Shown here one piece after another: positions 33,785 through 43,448 of a DNA stretch of 64,000 nucleotides. Both the position numbers and the translations under genes were made by a program. The notes under the pieces are model-generated. The model did no database searches, was not told the DNA's origin, and saw nothing but the letters and a program-made list of their open reading frames with translations. The stretch comes from Ceratorhiza oryzae-sativae (lineage: Eukaryota > Basidiomycota > Agaricomycetes > Cantharellales > Ceratobasidiaceae): the NCBI GenBank assembly GCA_030998015.1, contig JARWMV010000235.1:372001-436000 (forward strand), read 5' to 3'. Position 1 is the first letter of the stretch. The number at the start of each line of letters is the position of its first letter.

Positions 33785-35828
33785 ACCTAGTTGCACTATA
33801 CGCAGTGATTACTTTCGTTTTTTACGCCGTTAAAGACAGGCTAACACCACTATTCTGATAAATCTGATATATTACCTCTTACTATATAATGTCTTTTCCT
33901 CATGTGCTGGGTGCTTATGCTGTATTATGATCGTTCATTTGTGTGTGGCTATATTTGTATCTATATGTATATGTATCTAACTTTCTTGGCATACTGTACA
34001 ATTGATTTACTTGATGTTCGCTTCCCGTTTCGAGTGACCTCATGCCGATGATTACTCAGTTGGTGCAACGTGCCCCGATCTCCGAGTCCGATGCCACCTC
34101 AAAGGAGAACGACGGGTGATCCAGAACGAATAGCGAGGATCGGTCCTGTTCTTGATTGCTCGGACCGGCTCAACCGAGATGTCGTGCGCCGCAACGACCG
34201 CGCTGTATGTGGTGCGTGTTGAATCGGGAAGCGCCAGAAGAGCGCCGCCATTGAATACAAGGGAGGGCGAACCAAGGGTCTGGTTTAGTGCGACATTACT
34301 AGCGACCGCGATCATTCGGGCGTTTTTCATCCCGCACTCGGAGATAGTAACGACGACAATCTGATTGAGAGGGCCGAGCGTATAATTGAGTCTCGGTGAC
34401 ATGCTAGGCACTGCCATGGCGGCGGCGAGGGCGTGTTCGCCGCCACTTCTAGTCCTGATTTAAGAAGATGATCCCCCAAGCCCCCCCCCCCTGACTGAAC
34501 GCACACACCCGCGCAGGGGAGTCCATCGAGGCACGATTGTTTTTCAAACGCTCGGATGACCGGCCCAGATAGCTCGGTTGATTATGGATCGACCCGAGTC
34601 CAGACCGGCTGCTGGATGGGGTAGAGAGCTTCTTCGGCACGCGTGCATACATACATTCCAAGAATTCCCCGAGCGGGCTGGAGCGGGCGAGGGGGAGGAG
34701 GGGGGGTGACGTTGCGCGCGGCAGGCCGCTCGGAGGGGGGGTTGCCAACGGGTCGGGAGGGGGGGGGGCGTCTGGTACGATTGTCGACGGTTGTGACGGC
34801 TGATACGCCGAGGGAGGCGACAACCGAGTGTCAGGATTGGACAAGCCGATGTGAGGGTCGAGAAGGAGACCACGTGTCGGCGCCCGGCATCGATGTGTCC
34901 GTGCCGTTGAGTGATTTTGCACTCAGCCACGCAGCCGAAAGGGCGCGTGCTGATACCCGGAAGGGGTGAGGATTCATCCGCTGGGCGTGCCGTGGGAGGG
35001 AGGGATTGGATTTGGATCACCGAACGAGTTCCTTGCGGGGATTCGAACAGGGCCCAGAGCTCCGCCGACTCGCACACGGGCTCTCAGTTGCGGGCGCACG
35101 CGTTGGACTCGGCCTGAGGGGTCCAGGCCGGAGCACCCGAGCTGGGGGGAGGTATCGCCATCGACCCACGAGGGCTTGGTCATGATATTCCGGGCCTCTA
35201 TGCGCCGCCAGGCTCGAGATGGGCTCGGGATATGCCTTCCGAGAGAAGCGATGGGCGAATCTGGCAGGTCTGAAACAGGGCGGCGGGACGAGCGTCTGGC
35301 CGGGGGGGATGTAGGCGCCCGTGTGGGCTCAGACAAGTGCGGCGTATGAAATGGGCGAGGGCGAGCGAGTGGTGCGTCGCGGGAGATCGGTAGGGAGGCT
35401 GGTGTCTGGCACTTGCCGTGTGCTTCCGAGGGATGTTTGCCTGGCTCGGGGGCGACAACGTGGCCGCCTCATGTCGGACTGGCAGCTCGGGATGCAGTCG
35501 GCCGTGCTAGCCGGGGGGCCGGTGGGCGCATGGATGGATGTCGCGCGTGGGTGAATGCGCAGTGGTGCAGTGGGCGGGCGCGGGGGCCGCTCGACGCTGG
35601 CGGGAGGGTCGGCGCTGGCGACGGGCGGGGCGGGCGGTGCCCCGGAGAGACGCGCGCTCGGCCGGCGTGGGCGGAGAAAGGCAGGCCGGAGATAGCGACA
35701 GACGTCACGAGGGGTGATCAGGGTCCGTGGTCGGAGCGGCGTGTGACCGGCTGTAAAGAGCCAGCGGCTCTGGCGGCCTGCACTGCGCTCCCCTTCTCCC
35801 CCTCTCGCATGCGTCCTGCCTGACAGCC
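33785..35828. other. Intergenic region with a GC-rich, G-run-rich half
   Basis: 33785-34030 is AT-rich and probably the 3' UTR of the CENP-B-like gene. From about 34440 to 35820 the sequence is strongly GC-rich on the way to the zinc-cluster gene, with long G runs near 34690-34710 and 34757-34770 and C runs near 34480. Long frames occur on both strands (for example 34544-35077 minus, 35329-35850 minus). They are expected by chance in GC-rich DNA, show low-complexity Pro/Arg/Ser composition, and I do not call them genes. Confidence 0.6.
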
Positions 35829-37649
35829 ATGGCCGCCCCGACCGCGACAACGACCCACTCTGCGCCGGCGTCCACCTCGCCCGCCCCCGCGTCCGCCGGC
35901 GCCCAGTATCCGACCCCCAGCTCGCTCCCGCTCGACCCCGCCGCGTTCCCGCCGCCGCCCGCGTACCCGACGTTCGTGCACAACGGCATCTCCTATGTCT
36001 ACATCCCCGTCCCCGTCGCCTTTCTGCCCGGCCTGCCGCACGTGACTGCGCGCAAGCGCAAGCGGCCGACGACGCCGCCGCCGTGCATGCTCTGTCGCCT
36101 CAGCCGGACCCAGTGCGTCGCCGGCCGCCCGGGCGAGGCGTGCCAGCGCTGCATGCTCAAGCAGGTCGATTGCTTCCACGACGGCGACTCGCCCGAGGGC
36201 TCGCGTGTCCGGCATCCACCGTGAGTGCTCTGATAGGTGGCGATGCCAGCGCTTACCCCCATCCGCAGGACCGACGACGGGCCCGACGACGGCGACTCGG
36301 AGCCCGAGCGCGACCCTAACCAGTCGTCGATCTGGCAGATGCCCGCCAACGGGTACTCGCCCCAGACTGGCTATTCGGCAACCCCCAGCAAGCGCGAACG
36401 TGTGATCAAAGCGTGCGCAGATTGCCACGCGCGCAAACGCAAATGCACCGGAATCGGGGGTCCCAACTGCGGTACCGTTGGCCCCCGCGTGCCACCAACC
36501 CCGAACGGCATCCCCCCTGCGGGCGTGCCCCAGCCCGCGCAAGGACACCCCCGGCGGCGCCAGCGGACACACCCGCATCCGCGAGCCCTGTGACCAGTGC
36601 CGTGGTCGCAAGCGTCGGTGCATTCATCATGGGGATATGGACAAGGGCGCCGCCGGCACCGATATCGACGGTGCCGACGAGTCGATGCGCACCGATCACG
36701 AGGGCGATGGCCTGCCCCGCTCTCGTTCGCCCCATTCGCCGCCGCGTTGGCCCCCGCACCCAACCCGTATTATCCAGCCCCGCCTCCCCCGCCTCCTCCG
36801 CAATTCGGCGGCTACCCACACAGTGACCATCGCATGCCGTATCCCCCACACCCCGGTGCTCCCGGCCAGCTCGTCCATCCGCACGAGCATTCGTATGGCC
36901 CTCCCCAGCATCCACATGCTTTGCACCCACATCACCGTCTCCCTCCTGCGCCGGACATGCGTCATCACCCAGCGGGTGCTCCCAGCTGCAAAGATTGCCG
37001 TGCCCGCGGTGTGCAGTGCACCTGCCCCGAGACCCGCGCCGATGACGGCTCGAGTCCCAATTCGACCGCACCTCTCCCGCCCCCTGCACAGGCCAAGGGT
37101 GCCACACCGGCCCCAGCTCCTCCGGCAGGCCGCAAAGGCCGTGCGTGTCTCGCCTGCCGTAAACTCAAGATGCGCTGCGTCGCTCCAAACAACGGCAACG
37201 AGAACGGCAATTCGAACCCCGAGGGGCCGGACGAGCGGTGCCAACGGTGCGAACGTGCCGGGCTCGAATGCATCTATGTCGATCGGAAGCGACGCGGACC
37301 TGGCCCTGTCTTTGGCACCTCAGTCGACGGCCCCAATGCGTCGACCCCAGGTGCGACTGGCGCGTTTGATAGCTTCAACGGCCAGAACCAGGTTCAGAAC
37401 GGTGGCAACCCAAATCCAAACCAAAACGGGGCGCCTAATACAAATGGGAACGGCGCGGCCCCCAACTCGCCCTCGCAGCGCCCACCCTCTAAGAAGCTCA
37501 AGCGTGAAGGTTCACCTCGGACGTCGAGCCCATACCCTGGTGGGCCTGGTCAGATGATGCAGGATCAACGCATGGGCGGTGAAGATGCCGCTCGCACTCT
37601 CGAAGAGTCCTTTGCCGAAGACGACGAGGAAGAGAGACGTTCGCGATAA
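35829..37649 (+). CDS. Protein with multiple Zn2Cys6-type cysteine clusters
   Basis: The start MAAPTATTTHSAPASTSPAP begins an alanine/proline-rich N-terminus. An intron at 36222-36269 is clear. Cluster motifs in order: PPCMLCRLSRTQC with ACQRCMLKQVDC (a complete Zn2Cys6); KACADCHARKRKC (half); EPCDQCRGRKRRC (half); PSCKDCRARGVQC (half); RACLACRKLKMRC with RCQRCERAGLEC (complete, with a long Asn/Gly-rich loop). The reading frame changes between the second and third, and between the third and fourth. Both changes lie close to GGCCCCCGC runs (36482-36486 and 36751-36755), and one extra C at the latter would restore the frame. The C-terminus is Asn/Gly/Pro-rich and ends EDDEEERRSR. Probably a nuclear regulator. 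Exact structure between 36470 and 36760 is uncertain; further introns are possible. Confidence 0.75.
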
Positions 37650-39479
37650 ACCCATACTAGACTCTTTTCGGGCATTCAGCTATTGTATCTTTTTTTTTGT
37701 TTCTTTTTGTTCGGGATCGGGCATAGGGTGTATACACATGCGGTTCTTGTATTTTTTTTCGATAGGCTAGAGATGGCTCGCCGCCAAGAAAATGTATATT
37801 TTTGTCCCTCCGAAATGAAAGCGGGTTGGATCGTGTTATGTAAAGCTGTGGGGATCTGCAATCTTGCCACCTTTGCCGTTCGCTGATGGATGAATAGGTG
37901 GGATCGGGTTTGGCCTTTCTTCCATCATGGGATGCTAGCTTGACAGTTCGGCGCTGGAACCTGCCCGGGGTTCTTATTACATCTTTTTCACACCTATCTA
38001 CAAGAATCGAAAAAAGGAGGAAACCAACCTTGTCCTTTTAACACAAAGAGCATACACGTGCCAACTATGAAAGATACAAGAGCGAAAGAGCACCCAAGTA
38101 TTGAATAAAGCAAACCTTGAAGAACCCAAGGCTCACCATGCGCCGCCAGAGCGTTCTCGGACCACCGAATCGCCTGTCACACTGTATCATTTGAGAAAAC
38201 CTACAGGCAGTCAGCGGTGCTGGTCGAGTTGTCAAGTGGCCGAGTCGACAAATTTCCTATTCTCGCTGTGCTGTCTTTCGGACATGTACGACCGAACTAC
38301 AGCATTACTAACGGAGCAGGGAAGCCGAGAATTGTAGGTGGGCCTGCGGGCTGTTGGTGTTGTCACGGGCATAGCATAAAGTTGCCGAAAAGGTGCTGCA
38401 ACTGTCTTACATGGCCGTAGGCTGAGCGGGCAGAATAAAGTAGACTCTGAGAACGGAAAGAGAGATACAAAATGGTCCGAATGGGATCATCGCGTACCGA
38501 ACAATCGACCTCTGTTCCCCGCGCTTCGTTGGCGCCACGCCCCCGCCGAATCTGTTGGAGATCAGTGGGGTAGGAACCATTCTCTTTCATGCACTCCCTA
38601 TATTATTTTTTTTTGTATGCGCAGGTTGGTAATTATAGTCACATAGTACTTTTTCATTAAAAATGTTCAAGTAAAACAATATGGATCGTTACCACACCCG
38701 ACTGGAGTGCTATTCTGACCAAAATCTGTGATTCAAAAGCCAAGCATTTGGGGCGGGAAATTTGATCTCGTTCTCGTTGGGGCTCTCCAGAAGTGTATCA
38801 AGCTACAGCCCAGGAACATGATGGCGGTCTGTGAATTTACCTAAACACAGGACTATTGCTAAAGCTCTGGCAAAATCAACGAGTTTCTTGAATTTAAAGG
38901 AGACCGCATCAGCTTGGTTATGGGGCTGCATGGGTTCATTAGAGCCTGCCAACCCGAGACCAATACATTTAATTAGTCACGTTGTGCCCCTTGCGGGGTT
39001 ACTAACTGCACCTTCTGGGCCTTATGTACCTCGCTTGATAGCTTTTAATTGATCACCGGTTACTCGGTAGTTGCATACCCGTTCCTTCTCATCACATCCC
39101 AGCCTCGCTTTTTCTCCGACGAGAAGCTTGCCGTATGCTTTCGTTGCTTCTCACCGCTCTGAGGCTCGTCGCTGTAACCATGTCATGTGCGAGCAATGAC
39201 AAACGTTGCGACATCCCACTGGTCACGATGGCATGGAACCAAACGTCAGTATCCTAAATCGGTAATCGAATGCACAAATCACGAGTCTTGGGTCGACTGG
39301 TTGGGTTCGCTCGAACGTTCAGTTGGATTGACTGTCCGGCTTCTTGGAGACGGGTCTGCGTGCTCACTTGAGTAGTTGCTCTTGGGATGGCTCTCTGGCC
39401 AGTCTTTACCACATGGTTTCACATTCGTGCCATATGCTAGGCCGGGAGCTAGTATGGTCTGTTATGTTAGACTAGCATG
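37650..39479. other. Intergenic region, no firm gene
   Basis: Holds the zinc-cluster gene 3' UTR. A short frame near 39134 starts with a hydrophobic leader (MLSLLLTALRLVAVTMSCAS) and could be the first exon of a small secreted protein. No consistent continuation could be assembled. A 44-bp sequence at 38404-38447 recurs near 60051. Confidence 0.45.
38404..38447 (+). repeat. Dispersed 44-bp repeat, copy 1
   Basis: Begins GTCTTACATGG and ends with AGACTC. It matches 60051-60094 at 37 of 44 positions by eye; similarity extends a few bases upstream (GCTG.AA). Confidence 0.6.
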
Positions 39480-39487
39480 TATAAATA
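39480..39487 (+). promoter_or_regulatory. TATA box of the cutinase gene
   Basis: TATAAATA, 71 bases before the ATG at 39551. Confidence 0.5.
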
Positions 39488-39550
39488 TGGAGTACGATGA
39501 AGGTTGCTCCCTTACCTGCCTTTGGCTACTTTCGCTCTTTCTCTTTGACT

Positions 39551-40391
39551 ATGCACACCAAAGCGCTCGTTGTAAGCCAATATATTTCCTGTACACATAC
39601 CAGAATGCTGAATGGTCCAAGGCCTCTTTGCTTTGGCTGTCTCGGCTGTGGCGATCCCCACCGAGTTGAGACACGTCAAACCAATTGCTCTCCTCTTCAG
39701 CTGGTCTTCCTGGCTGGCACCAACGAGAAGGGATTGGGTCTTGCTGGTGAACCGCTCTCGACCTCGCTCGCGTCGGCGGTTTCTGGGCAAGTCATGCTCG
39801 ACTCTACATATACTTCATCGCTCGACTAAACGTTACCCTTGTAGAACGACTACATACTCGGTTCCTTACGATACCAAGGCAGAATACAGCTCAACCATCA
39901 CGGCTGGTGCAACACTCACTGTCAACTACATCACGTCCCAGGCCGCTCGTTGTCCCAAGCAGCTCTTTGCTCTCGGCGGATACTCCAAGGGCGCAATGGT
40001 CATACACAGTAAGTAATTAACCTGTTGCTGGGGCCAGCTCCTTCAGCTTCTTCATTAGGCACCTCGCTCTCGACCGCACTCAAGAACAAGATTGTCGGTA
40101 TTGTCGTCTTCGGTGACCCGTATCGCAAGTCAAGCAACAGCTGGCCCATCAACTCTCCCTAGTCGACTCCGCTCCTCGGGATGGTAGCACTGCTTCCCAA
40201 AATGTTGCTTCATTCTGCAACAGCGGCGACTTGTTCTGTGATGGCGGACTGAGCATTCCTGCTCACCTTGCTTATGGAACAGATGGAAGGTTAGTGGATA
40301 TGCGAATAGAGTGATACGTACACTAAAGAATTGGTCTAGCCCCGCCGTTGCCGCCACTTTCCTCAAGAATAAGTACGCAGCTCGTGCTTGA
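39551..40391 (+). CDS. Cutinase (carbohydrate esterase 5), frame broken as read
   Basis: Secreted serine esterases of this family open plant cutin or acetyl esters. Recognisable blocks are a leader (ALAVSAVAIPTEL), CSPLQLVFLAGTNEKGLG, TTYSVPYDTKAEYSSTITAG, the nucleophile motif LGGYSKGAMVI (usually GYSQG), IVGIVVFGDPYRKSSNSWP, the Asp motif CNSGDLFC and the His motif IPAHLAYG. The protein ends KNKYAARA. The catalytic Ser, Asp and His are all present. One intron (39787-39844) is GC-AG with donor GCAAGTC. Frames break at three short runs: TTT 39627-39629, TT 39666-39667 and CCC 40157-40159; one added base at each restores a normal cutinase. The start is uncertain: 39551 (MHTKALV plus an intron) or 39612 (MVQGLFALAVSA). 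Confidence 0.85.
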
Positions 40392-40692
40392 AGGGTATTT
40401 GGATGGTTCATCCATTTGTAAACATAGCGATCCCTTAGCATTTGAATCGTCCAAGTTGGATTGTATTACCAATTTCGGTCATTAGTTTTTATGTTGATAA
40501 TGTGTGCCTCTGCTTGACTCCAGAGCTAGGTCTGTCATTGGGTCGCTGATGCAATGTGCAATCAAAATTTCAACTCACTGGCCCGCATACATTTGATCAG
40601 TGTTTGGATGGGTTGTGAATAACCCGTCAGCGACAGTAATTCGAGCGGTTGACCAGCAAATAATCGACCGCTTTACTTCACAATGATATAAT

Positions 40693-42217
40693 CTATGAAT
40701 CGTAATCGTAGAATCCTTTGCCACTCTTCTTTCCTAACCAGCCAGCATCAACCATTCGCTCAAGCAACACACTTGGGCGGTATTTTGAATCCCCGGTACC
40801 CTCGTACAGCACACGTTGGATTGCTAGGCATGTGTCGAGACCAATGCTACTTCAAGGTTATCAACATGTACTACGGTAAACTAAGCTGGAGGAAGAAGAC
40901 ACTCACAAATCAGCTGAGGTTCGGATAGGAAAAGAACAGGGGTGTTAGTTTGATTATGACCGTAAAAGAGCCCGATAAAACTTACCGAGCGTGAGTGGGC
41001 CCATTGGATGATTCATTCCTAGTTTCAGGGTTGTATCTATGTCATCGCGCGTTGCAACGCCCTGAAATATTTCCCTAATTGAACACCTGCGTCAAAATGT
41101 AGCCAGAGATTCTGACCTTCTCCAGGCACATGATTGCTGAGCAAGAAGTTAGAGAATGGATCGGATGGGGCAACACGGTATCAATCTCACCTTCGTTGAT
41201 GAAAGGCATGAGCAAAGCTATAACTACTCTTAGACGCAGGGCTCAATATTTTAGGAAAACGAGCGTACCGTTCGAGACAAACCCGGGGACATCTTTGGAG
41301 ACGGTCACCACTGCAGTAAAGCCGTTTTAGTGAGTTTAGCAGTGGTCAAGCTGATGCAGCAGTACCTTTTTCACAAGCATGAGCAAACGACCGAGCTCGC
41401 TCTAGAGTCTCGGGCGTTGTTTGAAGACCGGATATAAGCTCGACGAGTTTCTATAGCCGCATACAATCAGCCTATTGTAAGACGTTCTTAGAGCACAGCT
41501 TGACCATAACAGGAACGGGATTGAAGAAGTGCAGGCCTAGGTAGTACCGTATCGTCTTGTCAGGCGGGTAACAGCCAGGCTATGCACGCAACTCACCAAC
41601 GACTCGCCCGGAGGATTTCTTGCCTTCTTCAGATGCGGGACTCACACCTTCTGGTATGGCAGCCGCAGCGATCTTGGTGATACTTATGGAGGATGTATTA
41701 GTAGCGAGAATCGCATCTGGACGCATCTCTTTGGCGAGGGACCGGAACAACGAAAGTTTAAGGTCGACGTTCTCGGATGCGGCCTATCGGCGCGGGATGT
41801 CAATATCTCGTAGTTGGCCAACAACACGCAACTTGCCTCTACCACTAGATCCAAGTCCCTGAACCCCTTTATGCCCTCATCACCCACAACGACGACGCGA
41901 TCTTTGGCTTCCTTTGCAGCCTCGCTCTCCAGTTTGCCTTTTGCAACGTCTTTCGCGAGATGTTTGTCCATAAGTGCAAGTGATTTCTTGATCTGGTCAG
42001 AAGATCGATCGTATATATATACGGGGAGCTTGGCTTTAACAGCTCCGACATAAGCGATGCCTAGACAAACGTTAGTGGTATCAGACGCGTATTGTCGTGA
42101 CGAACCTAGTCCCATCTGGCCTCCACCTAGCACTCTGAATGATTTAAGGCCCACGCTAAGAAGTCATTTCATCTCACCTAACACTCCAAAGCGTTTGAAT
42201 CCGTGAGCAATAGACAT
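40693..42217 (-). CDS. 3-hydroxyacyl-CoA (3-hydroxybutyryl-CoA) dehydrogenase
   Basis: NAD-dependent enzyme oxidising 3-hydroxyacyl-CoA in fatty-acid or short-chain acyl-CoA breakdown. The start [12 protein letters not shown] joins to [20 protein letters not shown] (Rossmann GxGxxG). Next come [33 protein letters not shown] and the catalytic-His motif [19 protein letters not shown]. The C-terminal dimerisation domain follows ([38 protein letters not shown]). The end is [16 protein letters not shown] at 40693. The gene has about nine small exons. The intron at 41784-41836 is GC-AG (GAG/GCAAGT ... ATAG), which keeps VVE/AASENVD in frame. No peroxisomal SKL-type tail is present. It is divergent from the UPF0303-like gene with 242 bases between starts. 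Confidence 0.9.
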
Positions 42218-42459
42218 ATCGAGGTGGCCGTTAGGAGCGACTTAAAGAAAGACTTTGTCGAGGAACGGATCAAGTAACTGCTGACCCCTTGCCAACAGGA
42301 CCAATCGACCCCAACGCCACAGCGCCTAGCCATGCGCCAAGTGTCTCGGCCTGGATTACAAAAGCAGCGGTTATCTGTTCCAAAAAGGAAACGGATAGGC
42401 AACCAGACAGCGGAGGCCGAGCTCGCGATTGCTCATCCGCAACCACAACTCCCGACACC

Positions 42460-43295
42460 ATGGCACTCTCGGCCCAGTTCAGCTCGATGAATGACGCAGA
42501 GATTGTCGCAGAAGTGTTCGAGCAGGCAAGCTAGAGCGCCGTTCGCATGTGCCAAAAGATACAATATTTGTTGCAGGAATCGAAGCTTCGTTTCCCGTCG
42601 TTCAACTCCAACGATGCGTTCAACATTGGAAGTTTGATTCGGGCCAAGTTTCTCGCTAGACATTTGCCCTACTCCTCTCGGGACGATACAACAATATCCT
42701 CGGTTACATCGACAGCGTCAGACAGTGAACCTGCTCCAGAATGGGCAAATCGTGGCATCGTCATATCCATCTCGACATTCACTGGCCATACCCTCTTTGC
42801 TTGCACAGTTGGTGCCGAGTCGGAAGTTACGCCTGATAACTGGGTCTGGGTTAGTCGATCTACTAGCGGTTCAGCTCAGGTTTGTCCATTGACCATCAAG
42901 ATCTAGGTTGAAGGAAAACGCAACGTTGTCCGGCGGTTCAATCATAGCTCATACTACATAGGCAGGAAGCTGGCTGCTGCTGGAAAGGTCTGGCCCCATG
43001 TTGTCTTTCCTATCGGCCTATTCACCATTTCGAGCTGCAGACGCAAGAAACCGCAAATTTGCCATTCCCCGAGTATGCCACCCACGGTGGCGCCTTTCCG
43101 GTTTGGTTGCAAAATGCTCCGTCTTCGCCAGTGGCGGTCATCGTCGTCAGCGGGCTCCCTCAGCGGGATGATCACATGAGTGGGTCATTTGGGATGCATA
43201 CAGATCCAGCTCTGACTATTCCCCTGCTAGTTATCGTCGAAACACTAAGAGAGTACATCCCCAGACTCCAGAGCCCTACTCCCTCGGTAGCGTAA
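42460..43295 (+). CDS. UPF0303/YBR137W-like (HbpS/GlcG-fold) protein
   Basis: Five exons (42460-42525, 42577-42849, 42907-42987, 43041-43179, 43231-43295) give 207 residues. Conserved blocks are ESKLRFPSFNSNDAFNIGSL, GIVISISTFTGHTLFACTVG, DNWVWVEGKRNVVRRFNHSS, EYATHGGAFPVWLQNA and VAVIVVSGLPQRDDHM. These are the signatures of the yeast YBR137W/UPF0303 family, whose fold resembles the haem-binding HbpS/GlcG group; the cellular role is poorly defined. Compared with the family there is a Ser/Thr/Asp-rich insertion of about 30 residues between IRAKF and RGIVISIS. Intron 1 (42526-42576) is GC-AG (CAG/GCAAGC ... TTGCAG). The frame is intact. The start is the first in-frame ATG giving a short helical N-terminus. 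Confidence 0.88.
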
Positions 43296-43448
43296 GACAT
43301 TTTTCGAATGTAAACATCGGTTGAATTCGATTACTGAATTTAGACAAAATATTATTACAAAGTTGAATCAGAATCTAAACCAGGCTTATTGATACAAGGG
43401 TGTTGATTCGCAAGAAGAATTTTTAGAGGGGCAACTGACACAAATAGT

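Noticed and set aside
34544..37244. Large minus-strand frames, including one of 301 codons at 35718-36623
   Set aside because: They oppose the zinc-cluster gene and its GC-rich upstream region, where stops are rare by composition; the residues are low-complexity Arg/Ala/Gly without domains.
39134..39375. Hydrophobic leader followed by a cysteine-containing stretch, a possible extra secreted protein
   Set aside because: No combination of GT/GC-AG sites gave a convincing continuation, and the residues do not match the FCG family.
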